A stretch of 64,000 bases of DNA, taken from positions 26,451 to 90,450 of the forward strand of contig CANJII010000012.1 of the NCBI GenBank assembly GCA_947474435.1. Direction: 5' to 3'. The notes under the pieces are model-generated. The model made no database searches. It was not told where the DNA came from and saw only the letters and a program-made list of their open reading frames with translations. This document shows positions 48,561-57,956 of this stretch, piece by piece. How positions within the stretch are numbered: position 1 is the stretch's first letter; each line of letters starts with the position of its first letter. This DNA comes from Chitinophagaceae bacterium. GTDB lineage: Bacteria > Bacteroidota > Bacteroidia > Chitinophagales > UBA10324. A program made the translations under genes and the position numbers.

Positions 48561-49325
48561 ATGGCTGCAACCACACAAACAGGTAAGGAAATGAATGAAG
48601 AAAAAACTTCTTCGTTAAAAAAATTACTTGAAGCCGGCCGCATGTTGCAGCAGGCGGGCAATCATCATCACCCGTTCAATGAAAAATTAGAATGGATTGA
48701 AACTCTCATTCATACTGAAGAATTAGAGCGCCGCAGATTTGCCGAATACCTGAACGATGAGTTGGGTGCTATGCTCGCCGGCATCAAATTAAAATTTTCG
48801 GCTATCGAAAAAGAAACAGTTGGATTTTCAGCCGAATCAAAAGAATCATTTAACGCAGGTGTTAATTTACTGGATGATGCAATAGAACAAATAAGAAACC
48901 TAGCGCATCATGAAATGCCAATGAACATGGATTTTGGTTTAACCAATGCCATTAATAATCTTGTTAATCGTATTAATGATTCAGCTTTACTTGCAATTCA
49001 GATTCACATTATCAATTCTGAAATCAGTTTGCCCATTGCGTTAGAAACCACTGCATACAGAATTTTACAGGAGTTGCTGAAAAATATTATGTATCACTCC
49101 AAAGCAGTTAACTCAAAAATTTTTATTTACCAGCACGGTTCAACTTTACTGATAGAAATTTCAGACGATGGAATTGGATTTAATTATCAGAAAGAATTGC
49201 ATCACCCACGAGGTTTAGGATTGAAAAAAATATTTCAACGGGTACAAATGTTAGGTGGAAAAATTGATGTTCTTTCCACTCAAAAAGTCGGCACCAAGTT
49301 CAGTATTGAACTTCCGCTCAAATGA
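48561..49325 (+). CDS. Histidine-kinase-like protein (HisKA_3/HATPase_c) with Asn in place of the phosphoacceptor His
   Basis: 254 residues, no membrane segment. A ~50-residue N-terminal part is followed by a HisKA_3-type dimerisation helix, LERRRFAEYLNDELGAMLAG, where the expected R(I)A-x-x-L-H-D-E-L-G motif has N65 instead of His; the codon is AAC at ~48753. The ATPase domain looks intact: N-box ELLKNIMYHSKA, G1 ISDDGIGF and G2 GLGLKKI. By position it is the partner of the response regulator 108 nt downstream. Expected for the family: cytoplasmic NarX/DesK-type kinase. The missing His predicts loss of autophosphorylation; it may be a signalling scaffold or pseudokinase. Confidence 0.9.
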   Translation: MAATTQTGKEMNEEKTSSLKKLLEAGRMLQQAGNHHHPFNEKLEWIETLIHTEELERRRFAEYLNDELGAMLAGIKLKFSAIEKETVGFSAESKESFNAGVNLLDDAIEQIRNLAHHEMPMNMDFGLTNAINNLVNRINDSALLAIQIHIINSEISLPIALETTAYRILQELLKNIMYHSKAVNSKIFIYQHGSTLLIEISDDGIGFNYQKELHHPRGLGLKKIFQRVQMLGGKIDVLSTQKVGTKFSIELPLK

Positions 49326-49433
49326 TTCAGTAATTACTATTCACAAACTTTGGTTAGCAATAACTAATTAACCATTCCGTTGTTTGTATATTCACCTGAT
49401 AATTGTGATTCACAAATTCAATAAGAAATAATT

Positions 49434-50186
49434 ATGGAACTTATAAAAATTTTTGTAGCCGATGATCACCAGCTTTTTATTGAGGGAATTAAAGCATTGA
49501 CTCGTGATAGCCAGGAAGTAAAGTTGATAGGCGAAGCTGAAAACGGTGAAGATTTACTGGAGCAATTAAAATCAACTGTTCCGGATGTGGTTCAGATGGA
49601 TATCAATATGGCAGGAGTGTATGTACCTATAACACCACCAACTGTTCCTGATGTGATTCTGATGGATATCAATATGCCGAAGATAAACGGGATTGAAGCA
49701 ACAAAAAAAATCCGGCAGCTTTATCCGGATATAAAAATTCTGGCGCTCACCATGTTCGACGATACATTGTATGTATCCGAAATGATTAAAGCCGGAGCAT
49801 CAGGATACTTATTGAAGAACGCTGGCAAAACTGAACTCATCAGCGCAATCACAAAAGTTTTTAATGGCGAACGCTATGTGAGCAACGAAGTATCGCTCAG
49901 GATGATTGACAAACTGAACAGCGGCGATCACTCTTCATCGGAAAATAAAATGCCGCCGGTTCGCAAATCAGAAGTGACCAAAAAGGAATTGGAAATATTA
50001 AAACTGATTGCAACAGAATTAACCAATGCTGAAATAGCAGTAAAATTGAATAACAGTCCAATGACAATTATTACTCACCGGAAAAATTTATTGCGCAAAC
50101 TCGGTGTGAAAAATACCGCCGGACTTATTAAGTACGCAATGGAAAATGGTATGTTGAATGATGATTACCAGATTGGTAAGCATTAA
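49434..50186 (+). CDS. NarL/LuxR-family response regulator with internal duplication of the phosphoacceptor strand
   Basis: 250 residues. The receiver begins IKIFVADDHQLFIEGI (acidic pair D10, D11), and the C-terminal helix-turn-helix is LuxR-type (TKKELEILKLIATELTNAEIA and HRKNLLRKLGVKNTAGL). The segment VPDVVQMDINMAG (D56) is followed at a 22-residue distance by VPDVILMDINMPK (D78), so the strand with the phosphorylated Asp is present twice. D56 keeps the usual distance from the acidic pair; D78 keeps the usual distance to T106, K127 and the GIEATKKI helix. This makes the protein ~22 residues longer than typical NarL proteins. Confidence 0.93.
   Translation: MELIKIFVADDHQLFIEGIKALTRDSQEVKLIGEAENGEDLLEQLKSTVPDVVQMDINMAGVYVPITPPTVPDVILMDINMPKINGIEATKKIRQLYPDIKILALTMFDDTLYVSEMIKAGASGYLLKNAGKTELISAITKVFNGERYVSNEVSLRMIDKLNSGDHSSSENKMPPVRKSEVTKKELEILKLIATELTNAEIAVKLNNSPMTIITHRKNLLRKLGVKNTAGLIKYAMENGMLNDDYQIGKH
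49575..49678 (+). repeat. In-frame tandem duplication (66-nt period) in the response regulator
   Basis: Copy 1 (49575-49612) and copy 2 (49641-49678) match at 34 of 38 positions by eye; the spacing is 66 nt, exactly 22 codons. The remaining 28 nt of the first unit encode a divergent linker (GVYVPITPP). Confidence 0.85.
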
Positions 50187-50496
50187 TACTATTTTAATTA
50201 TTTACTTCAGATTTTGAAGTTCTCCTTCATAGAAAACTTCCTTTTATAAAAATTATTGGAAAATATTTTATTCTGTGTAACCTAATCTGAATTCGTTTGT
50301 AGAAGACTTCAAACACAGGAAAAAAACACAAGAGAAATTCGTTCAAACCGAAAATCTTTCAAGATTTAACCGCCTTCTTCCACGCTCACTTTAGGTTTGG
50401 TGTTTTACCTGACGGGAGATTTGAAGGCGGTTTTTTTATTTCCAATATTCTCAATAATATTTTTTTTCTTTCACACTTTCCAACCCCATTCTGTAT
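50187..50496. other. Intergenic region between the response regulator and tRNA-Leu
   Basis: About 310 nt of AT-rich sequence. Apart from the hairpin with T-tract at 50352-50440, I see no gene or other signal. A short open frame that crosses into the tRNA is not credible. Confidence 0.5.
50352..50440 (+). terminator. Hairpin with T-tract: terminator or small RNA candidate
   Basis: AACCGCCTTC (50368-50377) and GAAGGCGGTT (50423-50432) form a perfect 10-bp stem around a 45-nt loop, followed by a T-run. A second small hairpin (AAATCTTTCAAGATTT, about 50353-50367) lies directly 5'. It may be the transcription end of the regulator gene, but the long structured loop leaves room for a small RNA. Confidence 0.5.
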
Positions 50497-50504
50497 TACA
50501 TTTG
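50497..50504 (+). promoter_or_regulatory. -7 box (TACATTTG) of tRNA-Leu
   Basis: The octamer matches TAnnTTTG and lies 19 nt before the tRNA. No TTG is found at the standard -33 distance, so it is a partial promoter match. Confidence 0.5.
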
Positions 50505-50523
50505 CCGTCCCTGAAAAATAAAT

Positions 50524-50605
50524 GCGGGTATGGCGAAATTGGCAGACGCGCCAGACTTAGGATCTGGTGCCGCGAGGCATGTGGGTTCGACCCCCTCTAC
50601 CCGCA
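50524..50605 (+). tRNA. tRNA-Leu (anticodon UAG)
   Basis: 82-nt class II tRNA. Acceptor stem GCGGGTA pairs with TACCCGC, with discriminator A at 50605 and no encoded CCA. The anticodon stem CCAGA/TCTGG holds the loop CTTAGGA with TAG at 50558-50560. A short variable arm (GCCGCGAGGC region) and the T-loop GGTTCGACCC complete the fold. It reads CUA and, by wobble, other CUN leucine codons. Confidence 0.96.
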
Positions 50606-50739
50606 CTTTGTTTTAGTTATCAGGTGATTTTTAAATCGATTATTAGTAGCAATAGCACTTCATACCTCTCAGTCTAAATTAACAGTATTTTCAAAAAAAT
50701 CACAATCACTTTACGAATTAATAATCCGAAATTTTTAGC

Positions 50740-52119
50740 ATGAACATTACCAAAGAAAACCTCAACGACCTGCATGTTCAGGTCAACATTAACATTGCTC
50801 CTGATGATTACTTGCCTAAAGTGGAAGAAGCAATAAAAGTTTACAGCAAGAAATTAAATATGCCAGGTTTTAGAAAAGGACATGTGCCTTTAGGTATGGC
50901 AAAAAAAATGGTAGGTAATGAAATGCTTGCCGAAGAATTGAACAAACTCATAGGTGAAACACTCGACAATTATATTAAAGAAGAGAAATTGCAAATTCTT
51001 GGTCAGCCTCTTCCTGTTGAAGATATAAAAAAGCAACAGATAAATATTCAAACACCATCTTCTTATGACTTTCGTTTTGAGTTAGGATTGGTAAGCGATT
51101 TTCAATTGCCTGATTTAGCTGCAAAAGAATTTTTGAATTATGAAGTGAAGCCTGAGGAGAAAACTGTACTGGATGAAGTTGAAAAACTCAAAGTTCGTTA
51201 CGGCACCACTGAAGAAACCGATGCAATTGTTAAAGACTCTGTTCTCTCCATCATTTTCAAAGAATTGAATGAAGATGAAAGTGAAAAGGCAAATGGAATA
51301 GAAACCACTCGCAGAATTTCTATTGAATCATTTCGGAATGAAGAGATAAAAAATCAAATCATTGGTCTGAAAAAAGGTGAATCCATAGTGATTGATCTTT
51401 TTAAAGCTTATGACAATCAAGAAGAACTAATTATTCACAACATTCTTGATATCAGTCACGATCAGGCTCACGGAATGAATCATACTTTTAAAGTGACCAT
51501 TGATGGAATTTTTGAAGTAAAGAAAACTGAACTCAATCAGGATTTATACAATCGCTTGTTTGGAGAAGGAATAGTGAACAATGAAGTGGAGTTACATGAA
51601 AAAATTAAGGAAGAACTATCACGCTCATACAAAGATGCATCGCATCAGAAATTGCTGAATGATATTTCCACTTATCTGATTGATAACACCACAATTAATT
51701 TTCCTGAGAATTTTTTAAAGAAATGGATTCTGTCATACAACGAAAAACCCGTTACACCCGAGCAGGTAGAAAATGAGTTTGGCCAATTTACACGACAGTT
51801 GAAATGGGACTTGATTACCGAGCGTGTATCAAAAGAAAACGATATTAAAATTGAAGGTGCCGAATTGAAAGCCTTTGCCATGCAGCGCCTGCGCGAACAT
51901 TACTTTGCCGGTCAGGTAAATGAAATGGTTGAACAATATCTTGCCCAGATGGCCGACAAGATGATGACAGAAGAAAAATCACGACGCAACTATTTTAACA
52001 TGTTGATGGAGGAAAAGTTATTTGCCGAATTAAAGAAAAAGGCAAATATTCAACCGCGTGAAATTTCATATGACGAGTTCATTCATCTGGAAGGACAACA
52101 CAATCATCACCACCACTAA
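50740..52119 (+). CDS. tig: Trigger factor
   Basis: 459 residues. The N-terminal ribosome-binding domain has MPGFRKGHVPLGMAKK, the trigger-factor signature loop. The middle part corresponds to the divergent PPIase region of Bacteroidota forms, and the C-terminal helical arms (NEMVEQYLAQMADKMM) follow. The last residues are a natural His-rich tail (GQHNHHHH). It is a ribosome-associated folding chaperone. clpP starts 15 nt downstream, the classical tig-clpP-clpX order. Confidence 0.95.
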   Translation: MNITKENLNDLHVQVNINIAPDDYLPKVEEAIKVYSKKLNMPGFRKGHVPLGMAKKMVGNEMLAEELNKLIGETLDNYIKEEKLQILGQPLPVEDIKKQQINIQTPSSYDFRFELGLVSDFQLPDLAAKEFLNYEVKPEEKTVLDEVEKLKVRYGTTEETDAIVKDSVLSIIFKELNEDESEKANGIETTRRISIESFRNEEIKNQIIGLKKGESIVIDLFKAYDNQEELIIHNILDISHDQAHGMNHTFKVTIDGIFEVKKTELNQDLYNRLFGEGIVNNEVELHEKIKEELSRSYKDASHQKLLNDISTYLIDNTTINFPENFLKKWILSYNEKPVTPEQVENEFGQFTRQLKWDLITERVSKENDIKIEGAELKAFAMQRLREHYFAGQVNEMVEQYLAQMADKMMTEEKSRRNYFNMLMEEKLFAELKKKANIQPREISYDEFIHLEGQHNHHHH

Positions 52120-52134
52120 AAAATTAAAACACAA

Positions 52135-52821
52135 ATGGATTACGGAAAAGAATTCAGAAACTACGCGATAAAGCACAGAGGAATCGGAGCAGTTACAGTT
52201 GACTCAGTAATGAAGCATCAGATAACCAATCTCACTCCATATATTATTGAAGAACGCCCGATGAATGTGGCGTCAATGGATGTATTCTCGCGTTTGATGA
52301 TGGACAGAATCATTTTTATGGGCGAAGGAATTAATGATTATGTAGCCAATGTTATTCAGGCGCAATTGTTATTTCTTGAATCGGCAGATGCAAAACGGGA
52401 TATTCAGATTTACATCAATAGCCCCGGTGGTTCAGTGTATGCCGGCTTGGGAATTTATGATACCATGCAATACATTCAACCTGATGTTGCTACTATTTGT
52501 ACAGGCATAGCCGCTTCAATGGCTGCTGTACTTTTATGTGCAGGTCAAAAAGGAAAACGAACTGCACTGCCACACTCAAGAGTGATGATTCACCAACCTA
52601 TGGGTGGTGCTGAAGGACAAGCAAGCGATATTGAAATTACAGCGCGTGAAATATTGAAACTGAAAAAAGAGTTGTACGAAATCATAGCATTACATTCCAA
52701 TCAGCAATTTAAAAAAGTAGAAAAAGACAGCGACCGCGATTACTGGATGCTTGCACAGGAAGCAAAAGAATACGGTATGATTGACGAAGTTTTGATTAAG
52801 AAAACTCCAAACGCAGGATGA
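52135..52821 (+). CDS. clpP: ATP-dependent Clp protease proteolytic subunit
   Basis: 228 residues. The catalytic Ser is in [14 protein letters not shown], the His in [14 protein letters not shown] and the Asp in the KDSDRDYWM segment. [18 protein letters not shown] is the substrate-side loop. The N-terminus (~25 residues before the fold) probably includes a processed propeptide. It forms the two-ring protease of ClpXP and overlaps clpX by 4 nt. Confidence 0.97.
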   Translation: MDYGKEFRNYAIKHRGIGAVTVDSVMKHQITNLTPYIIEERPMNVASMDVFSRLMMDRIIFMGEGINDYVANVIQAQLLFLESADAKRDIQIYINSPGGSVYAGLGIYDTMQYIQPDVATICTGIAASMAAVLLCAGQKGKRTALPHSRVMIHQPMGGAEGQASDIEITAREILKLKKELYEIIALHSNQQFKKVEKDSDRDYWMLAQEAKEYGMIDEVLIKKTPNAG

Positions 52822-54050
52822 AAAAATCCACTCAGCACTGTTCCTTCTGCGGAAGAGGCAAGGAAGAAACCTTAGTGCTCATTTCCGGTATTGATGCTTT
52901 TATATGTGATACCTGTGTAACTCAAGCCAAGCAGATTATCGAGGAAGAAAATTTTTCCAAAAAGAAAAAATTCATTACTGCTCCACCTAAATTTTCAATT
53001 CCGAAAGAAATAAAAAATTTCCTGGATGAATATGTAATTGGTCAGGATGAAGCAAAAAAGGTTTTAGCCGTTGCTGTTTATAATCACTACAAAAGATTAA
53101 ATCAAACAACCAAGGACGATGTCGAGATTGAAAAATCAAACATCATAATGGTTGGCGAAACCGGAACCGGAAAAACCTTGCTTGCAAAAACTATTGCCCG
53201 TTTTTTAAATGTTCCGTTCGCCATTGTGGATGCTACTGTGTTTACCGAAGCAGGATATGTGGGAGAAGATGTAGAAAGCATTTTAACCAGATTATTACAG
53301 GCATGTGATTATGATATTGCAGCTGCCGAAAAAGGAATTATTTACATTGATGAAATAGATAAAATTGCCCGCAAAGGCGATAACCCTTCTATCACTCGTG
53401 ATGTAAGTGGCGAAGGTGTTCAGCAAGGATTATTAAAATTGTTAGAAGGAACAGAAGTATTGGTTCCGCCACAAGGAGGTCGCAAGCATCCAGAACAAAA
53501 AATGGTGAACATCAACACACAGAATATTCTGTTCATCTGCGGTGGTGCCTTTGAAGGTTTAGACAGAGTGATTGCACGCCGTATGCAAACTCAGGTGATT
53601 GGTTTCAAAGCACAACAAGGTCAGGAAAGAGTGAACAAGGAAAATTTATTGCAATATGTAAATCCGCAAGACATTAAACATTTCGGGTTGATTCCTGAGC
53701 TGGTTGGTCGCTTGCCAATTGTCACATTCTTGGATTCTTTGGATCGCACTTCCTTAAAAAGAATTTTGCTCGAACCAAAAAATGCATTGGTTAAACAATA
53801 CTATCGCCTCTTCGAAATTGAAGGTGTTGACTTAACTTTTGAAGATGGAGCCATTGAATACATTATCGACAAAGCGGTTGAATATAAATTAGGCGCTCGT
53901 GGTTTGCGTTCAATATGTGAAGCTATTATGACCGATATTATGTTCGAAATTCCATCGCAGAAAAATGTAAAAACATTTGTGGTGTCGCGCGAAATGGCAG
54001 AAGAAAAACTCGGCAAATCAAAGTTCAAGCACCAGTTGAAGGTTGCGTAA
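52818..54050 (+). CDS. clpX: ATP-dependent Clp protease ATPase subunit ClpX
   Basis: 410 residues. N-terminal zinc-binding domain CSFCGRGK and CDTCV; Walker [14 protein letters not shown]; Walker [10 protein letters not shown]; the pore loop GYVGED; and the ClpP-contacting IGF loop (QVIGFKAQ). It unfolds substrates for ClpP and is translationally coupled to it. Confidence 0.98.
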   Translation: MKKSTQHCSFCGRGKEETLVLISGIDAFICDTCVTQAKQIIEEENFSKKKKFITAPPKFSIPKEIKNFLDEYVIGQDEAKKVLAVAVYNHYKRLNQTTKDDVEIEKSNIIMVGETGTGKTLLAKTIARFLNVPFAIVDATVFTEAGYVGEDVESILTRLLQACDYDIAAAEKGIIYIDEIDKIARKGDNPSITRDVSGEGVQQGLLKLLEGTEVLVPPQGGRKHPEQKMVNINTQNILFICGGAFEGLDRVIARRMQTQVIGFKAQQGQERVNKENLLQYVNPQDIKHFGLIPELVGRLPIVTFLDSLDRTSLKRILLEPKNALVKQYYRLFEIEGVDLTFEDGAIEYIIDKAVEYKLGARGLRSICEAIMTDIMFEIPSQKNVKTFVVSREMAEEKLGKSKFKHQLKVA

Positions 54051-54172
54051 TTGTTAGTGAAGCAATTGATTTGCTGTTAATGCATTAAGGCAATTTTTTA
54101 TTTGCTGTGAATAATGCCTGAAATTTTCCTGGTCAGGAACAATTAATTTTTCACTTCGTTAAAACGGAGGCT

Positions 54173-54880
54173 ATGAATTTTAAAAATACCCTGCTTGCGC
54201 TCAGCGCTTTTGTTTTCATTCTATCATCCTGCAAAAAAGACCCCATTACTTCGGCTTCCGATAAGAGTGCTAACTATTTTCCGTTGCAGGTTGGGCGATA
54301 CATGATTTATAATGTTGACAGCATTCACTTTAACGATGTAACCATGACCAGCGATACCACTCACTTTCAGTTAAAGGAAGAAATAGGTTCATCGTTTAAC
54401 GACAGCACCGGCGGAGTTACTTACATCATTAAAAGATACCGCCGTTCCAGTGATACTTTAAACTGGTACGAAACCGAAGAATGGAATGCAACCGTGAATA
54501 AAAGCCGCGCTGAAAAAACCGAGAATAATCTGCGGTTTGTGAAACTGATTTTTCCTATTGTGAATGATGTGAAGTGGAATGGCAACCAATACATTGACAC
54601 TTCAAACGGATTGGCCATGTATGAAGAGTGGGAATACAAGTATTCAGAAGTGAACACCGGAAAAATTATGAACGGACTTGCTTTTGATTCAACCACAACA
54701 GTTACCGAACTCGATAACGAAAACCTGATAGAAAAGGATTTTGAACAAGAAGTATATGCAAAAAATTATGGCTTGATATATCGCATTCAGGAGCATGTAT
54801 CAAAACAAAATGTAACCACACCATGGACCAATCCTGAAAAAGGAACCATTGTGATTATGACTGTGAAAGAAATTCATTAA
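54173..54880 (+). CDS. Hypothetical lipoprotein
   Basis: 235 residues. The signal FKNTLLALSAFVFILSSCKKDP has a clear lipobox with Cys. The mature part is acidic and beta-rich with YFPLQVGRYMIYNVDS near the start, a pattern common in unnamed Bacteroidota outer-membrane lipoproteins. Function unknown. Confidence 0.75.
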   Translation: MNFKNTLLALSAFVFILSSCKKDPITSASDKSANYFPLQVGRYMIYNVDSIHFNDVTMTSDTTHFQLKEEIGSSFNDSTGGVTYIIKRYRRSSDTLNWYETEEWNATVNKSRAEKTENNLRFVKLIFPIVNDVKWNGNQYIDTSNGLAMYEEWEYKYSEVNTGKIMNGLAFDSTTTVTELDNENLIEKDFEQEVYAKNYGLIYRIQEHVSKQNVTTPWTNPEKGTIVIMTVKEIH

Positions 54881-54949
54881 TTTTCAATAACAAATAATTC
54901 AATCACAATATCGTTTATTTGAAAACTGATAAAACGATACTGTTACTGT

Positions 54950-56629
54950 ATGAAGAAAATAATATTGCTTTTCATAATTCCGTTTTCACTATTCACTTTT
55001 CATTATTCGTTTTCACAAACAACTGATTTTTATCGTTACCAGATTCGGTTTACCGATAAGCACAACAGTCCGTTTTCTGTTTCATATCCCGCACAATTTC
55101 TTTCACAAAAAGCAATTGACCGTAGAGATAAGCAACACTTATTAATTGATACATTGGACTTACCGGTAACACCTGCATACATTGATAGTGTAAAAAATAC
55201 AGGGGTAATTGTGTTGTATGCTTCCAAATGGTTAAACTCGGTTACCATTTTCACAACTGATTCGCTTGCGTTGTTGCAAATTAATTCGTTTCCGTTTGTT
55301 CAGTCGGTAAAACCGGTTGCCAGAATTATTGCTCCGCCAAATCACTCCGCTCCTTTTATAAATTCAGCACTGAAAACAGAATGTGTTGCTGATAGTTATT
55401 ATGGATTGGCTTTCGATCAGATAAATCAGGTGAGCGGTCAATCTCTGCACGAAAAAGGATTTAAGGGTGAGGGAATTTTAATTGCTTACTTAGATGCAGG
55501 TTTTCACAATGCAGATGTAATTAATGCCTTTGATTCGCTCCGGAACCGCAATGGAATTATTGCCACGCACGATTTTATTACAGGCAACGATTCGGTGTAT
55601 GAAGATCACAATCATGGTGCGCTGTGTTTATCCATTGCCGCCGGCAATGTGCCCGGCTACTATGTGGGCACGGCGCCCAATGCCGATTTTGTTTTAATAA
55701 GAACGGAGTATGGCGCTTCTGAATTCCCGATTGAAGAAATTAACTGGGCGGCAGGTGCCGAGTATGCCGACAGCATAGGTGCTGATGTAATAACAAGTTC
55801 GCTTGGCTACAGCACTTTCGATACGGTGTTTACAGCCAATGGGAAAGTAACTTTCGATCATGTTTTTTCGGATATGGATGGTAAAACAAATCCATCAAGC
55901 ATTGCAGCAAACATTGCATCGTCGCGCGGAATGATTGTGTGCAACAGCGCAGGCAACAGTGGAGGCGATCCGAAATGGAGATTTATAACCGCACCATCTG
56001 ATGCCGATAATATTTTAACCGTTGGCGCGGTGGACAGTGCAAATAATTATGGCTGGTTCAGCGGACATGGACCAACTTTCGATGGACGGATAAAACCCGA
56101 TGTGGTAGGTCGTGGTGTGGCAACCTGGTATATCAATACGAGTTATGGAACAGCAAGCTCAGGAAACGGGACTTCATTTTCCTGTCCGCTCATTGCAGGA
56201 TTAACTGCTTGTTTGTGGCAAGCGCATCCCGATAAATCAAATCTGGAAATTATGGATGCCATTCGCCGATGTGCTTCGAAATTTTCGGCGCCTGATAACG
56301 ACATTGGTTATGGTATTCCGAATTTCGCTTATGCTGATTTATTGCTTAGCGGATTTAATGCTCAGAGTTTATTGTCGTCTGATTCTGTTATGGTGTATCC
56401 AACTATTTTTTCAAACGAAATAAAAATAAATCTGAAAACAAAAGCTGATGAAGAAATTTTGTTTCAGCTAATTGATATGGAAGGCCGGTTAGTTAGTGAT
56501 GGATGTGCCAATGCTTATTCAGGTTTCAATCAATTGAAATTTAATACTTCAACAATTGCTTCCGGAGTTTATATGCTGAAAATTATTGCAAGCGGCAAAG
56601 TGCATTATGAGAAGATGATGAAAATATAA
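54950..56629 (+). CDS. Secreted subtilisin-family (S8) serine protease with T9SS sorting domain
   Basis: 559 residues. Signal peptide at the N-terminus (IILLFIIPFSLFTFHYSFSQ). A ~120-residue prodomain-like region precedes the catalytic domain: Asp in LIAYLDAGFHN, His in DHNHGALCLSIAAG, Asn/oxyanion region VCNSAGNSGG and Ser in GNGTSFSCPLIAGL. The triad is complete. The C-terminal ~80 residues (SVMVYPTIFSNEIKI...IASGVYMLKIIAS) form a T9SS type A domain. It probably degrades proteins at or outside the cell surface. Confidence 0.94.
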   Translation: MKKIILLFIIPFSLFTFHYSFSQTTDFYRYQIRFTDKHNSPFSVSYPAQFLSQKAIDRRDKQHLLIDTLDLPVTPAYIDSVKNTGVIVLYASKWLNSVTIFTTDSLALLQINSFPFVQSVKPVARIIAPPNHSAPFINSALKTECVADSYYGLAFDQINQVSGQSLHEKGFKGEGILIAYLDAGFHNADVINAFDSLRNRNGIIATHDFITGNDSVYEDHNHGALCLSIAAGNVPGYYVGTAPNADFVLIRTEYGASEFPIEEINWAAGAEYADSIGADVITSSLGYSTFDTVFTANGKVTFDHVFSDMDGKTNPSSIAANIASSRGMIVCNSAGNSGGDPKWRFITAPSDADNILTVGAVDSANNYGWFSGHGPTFDGRIKPDVVGRGVATWYINTSYGTASSGNGTSFSCPLIAGLTACLWQAHPDKSNLEIMDAIRRCASKFSAPDNDIGYGIPNFAYADLLLSGFNAQSLLSSDSVMVYPTIFSNEIKINLKTKADEEILFQLIDMEGRLVSDGCANAYSGFNQLKFNTSTIASGVYMLKIIASGKVHYEKMMKI

Positions 56630-56630
56630 A

Positions 56631-57296
56631 TCACCAATCTTTCCCGAAAGTAATTCCAACTATGTGCTGCATACCGGGAGCATACACATTGAATTCATAA
56701 TCGAGCAGGTAGTATGTTTTTAAACTCATGTTGTTTTTCAAAGCCCAGTTAATGCCTGGTTGAAAACGGAAATCATCAAATTCATTTCCCATATAATTCA
56801 CATGATAAAATAATTCGCCTGAAATAAACGGAGTAATTTTTTTGTTGAGTTTATACTTGATGCTGAGTTTAGGTCGCAGGTAATTATCGGGCAAATTATT
56901 CCGTTCAAACTGTCGCTGAATTCTTACGCGCAATTCAGCAGTTAATTTTTTATTCAATTTATGTTGAACAGAAAGGTCAACATAAATGCGGTTTTGAAAT
57001 GCTCCGGGTTTTATATCAAATCGGTAAAATGCTGAAGCAGAAAAATTTTTCGCCACATCATAATCCAATCCAGTTTCTAAAAGTAATGAACCGAATTGCG
57101 GTGGAGTGGTAATTGTGCGCAATTGCGGACAAAAATTCAAATCAAATTTTTTCGATAATTTGTATTTCAAATCAATCCCTAACCATGCACCACTGCCAAT
57201 GGTTTCTTGGGCAGTGGATTTTTCTGTTATTAAAATACAACAACAAACAATAACTAATAACGCATTACGAATAACTATTTTTCTAATCCGCAGCAT
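56631..57296 (-). CDS. DUF2490 outer-membrane beta-barrel-like protein
   Basis: 221 residues with a signal peptide (NALLVIVCCCILITEKSTAQ). Repeated amphipathic strands such as DLNFCPQLRTI, FSASAFYRFDI and KKLTAELRVRIQRQF, and a terminal aromatic strand ending HIVGITFGKDW, fit the DUF2490 family of outer-membrane barrels. Last gene of the lamin-tail/VTC operon, 18 nt after the DUF4956 gene. Confidence 0.8.
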   Translation of the reverse strand: MLRIRKIVIRNALLVIVCCCILITEKSTAQETIGSGAWLGIDLKYKLSKKFDLNFCPQLRTITTPPQFGSLLLETGLDYDVAKNFSASAFYRFDIKPGAFQNRIYVDLSVQHKLNKKLTAELRVRIQRQFERNNLPDNYLRPKLSIKYKLNKKITPFISGELFYHVNYMGNEFDDFRFQPGINWALKNNMSLKTYYLLDYEFNVYAPGMQHIVGITFGKDW

Positions 57297-57314
57297 TTCC
57301 GCTTTCTGAAAAAA

Positions 57315-57956
57315 TTAAATACGGTTTTTAGGGTCCACATGATAGTAGATGGTTAATCGTGTGGTATCGGTTTGGAAGTCGATATTTTTTATTTCGGCAC
57401 GATGAACATTTAATCCGGTGCGATCTCTTAAATCTTTTAAAAGATTTTCGTAATTCTCAGGTTTAATATTTTCAATTTTCTCGTAAAGAATCACCTTGTA
57501 GTTTTCGTTGCGCATTAACCACATGTGTTCCATGGCATAAATCATCCCGACAATAACTCCATTTGCAAAAAGTATTTCAGTAACGCTTACTTTTTTTGTG
57601 CTGAGCGAATTAACCAGTGCCACTGCAATTATAAGAAACAGGTAAACCATTTCTTTAATCGGAATGTCTTCGGTTCTGTATCGGAGAATAGAGAACACTG
57701 CAAACAACCCGAACGAAACTCCGAATTCCATTTTCACATTATTCATGATGTATAACACCATAAAAATGATGCTGTTAAAAATGAAGTAGGTAAACAGGTA
57801 ATCTTTGTTTCGATACAGCGGATAATAAATTAACCGGACTATGATGAAAGTTATTAAGAAATTAAATCCATACCGGATTACTAAATCAAAAAAATCGGCG
57901 GCATCAAAAATTTTGTAATCTTTCAAATCGAAAACTGCGTTAAGCAACCAATGCAT
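57315..57956 (-). CDS. DUF4956 membrane protein
   Basis: 213 residues. Four or five membrane helices lie in the first 145 residues, followed by a cytoplasmic ferredoxin-like tail (RTGLNVHRAEIKNIDFQTDTT). SFGLFAVFSILRYRTEDIPIKEM is the DUF4956 hallmark. It overlaps the polyphosphate polymerase gene by 17 nt, and DUF4956-VTC neighbours are common, which suggests a joint complex, perhaps for polyphosphate translocation. Confidence 0.88.
   Translation of the reverse strand: MHWLLNAVFDLKDYKIFDAADFFDLVIRYGFNFLITFIIVRLIYYPLYRNKDYLFTYFIFNSIIFMVLYIMNNVKMEFGVSFGLFAVFSILRYRTEDIPIKEMVYLFLIIAVALVNSLSTKKVSVTEILFANGVIVGMIYAMEHMWLMRNENYKVILYEKIENIKPENYENLLKDLRDRTGLNVHRAEIKNIDFQTDTTRLTIYYHVDPKNRI

Noticed and set aside
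48711..48713. His51 of the kinase-like protein as an alternative phosphoacceptor
   Set aside because: It is 14 residues before N65, outside the conserved helix motif, and not followed by D-E-L-G.
50397..50627. 76-codon open frame across the tRNA-Leu
   Set aside because: It covers the whole tRNA, has no similarity to any family and lies in the terminator region.
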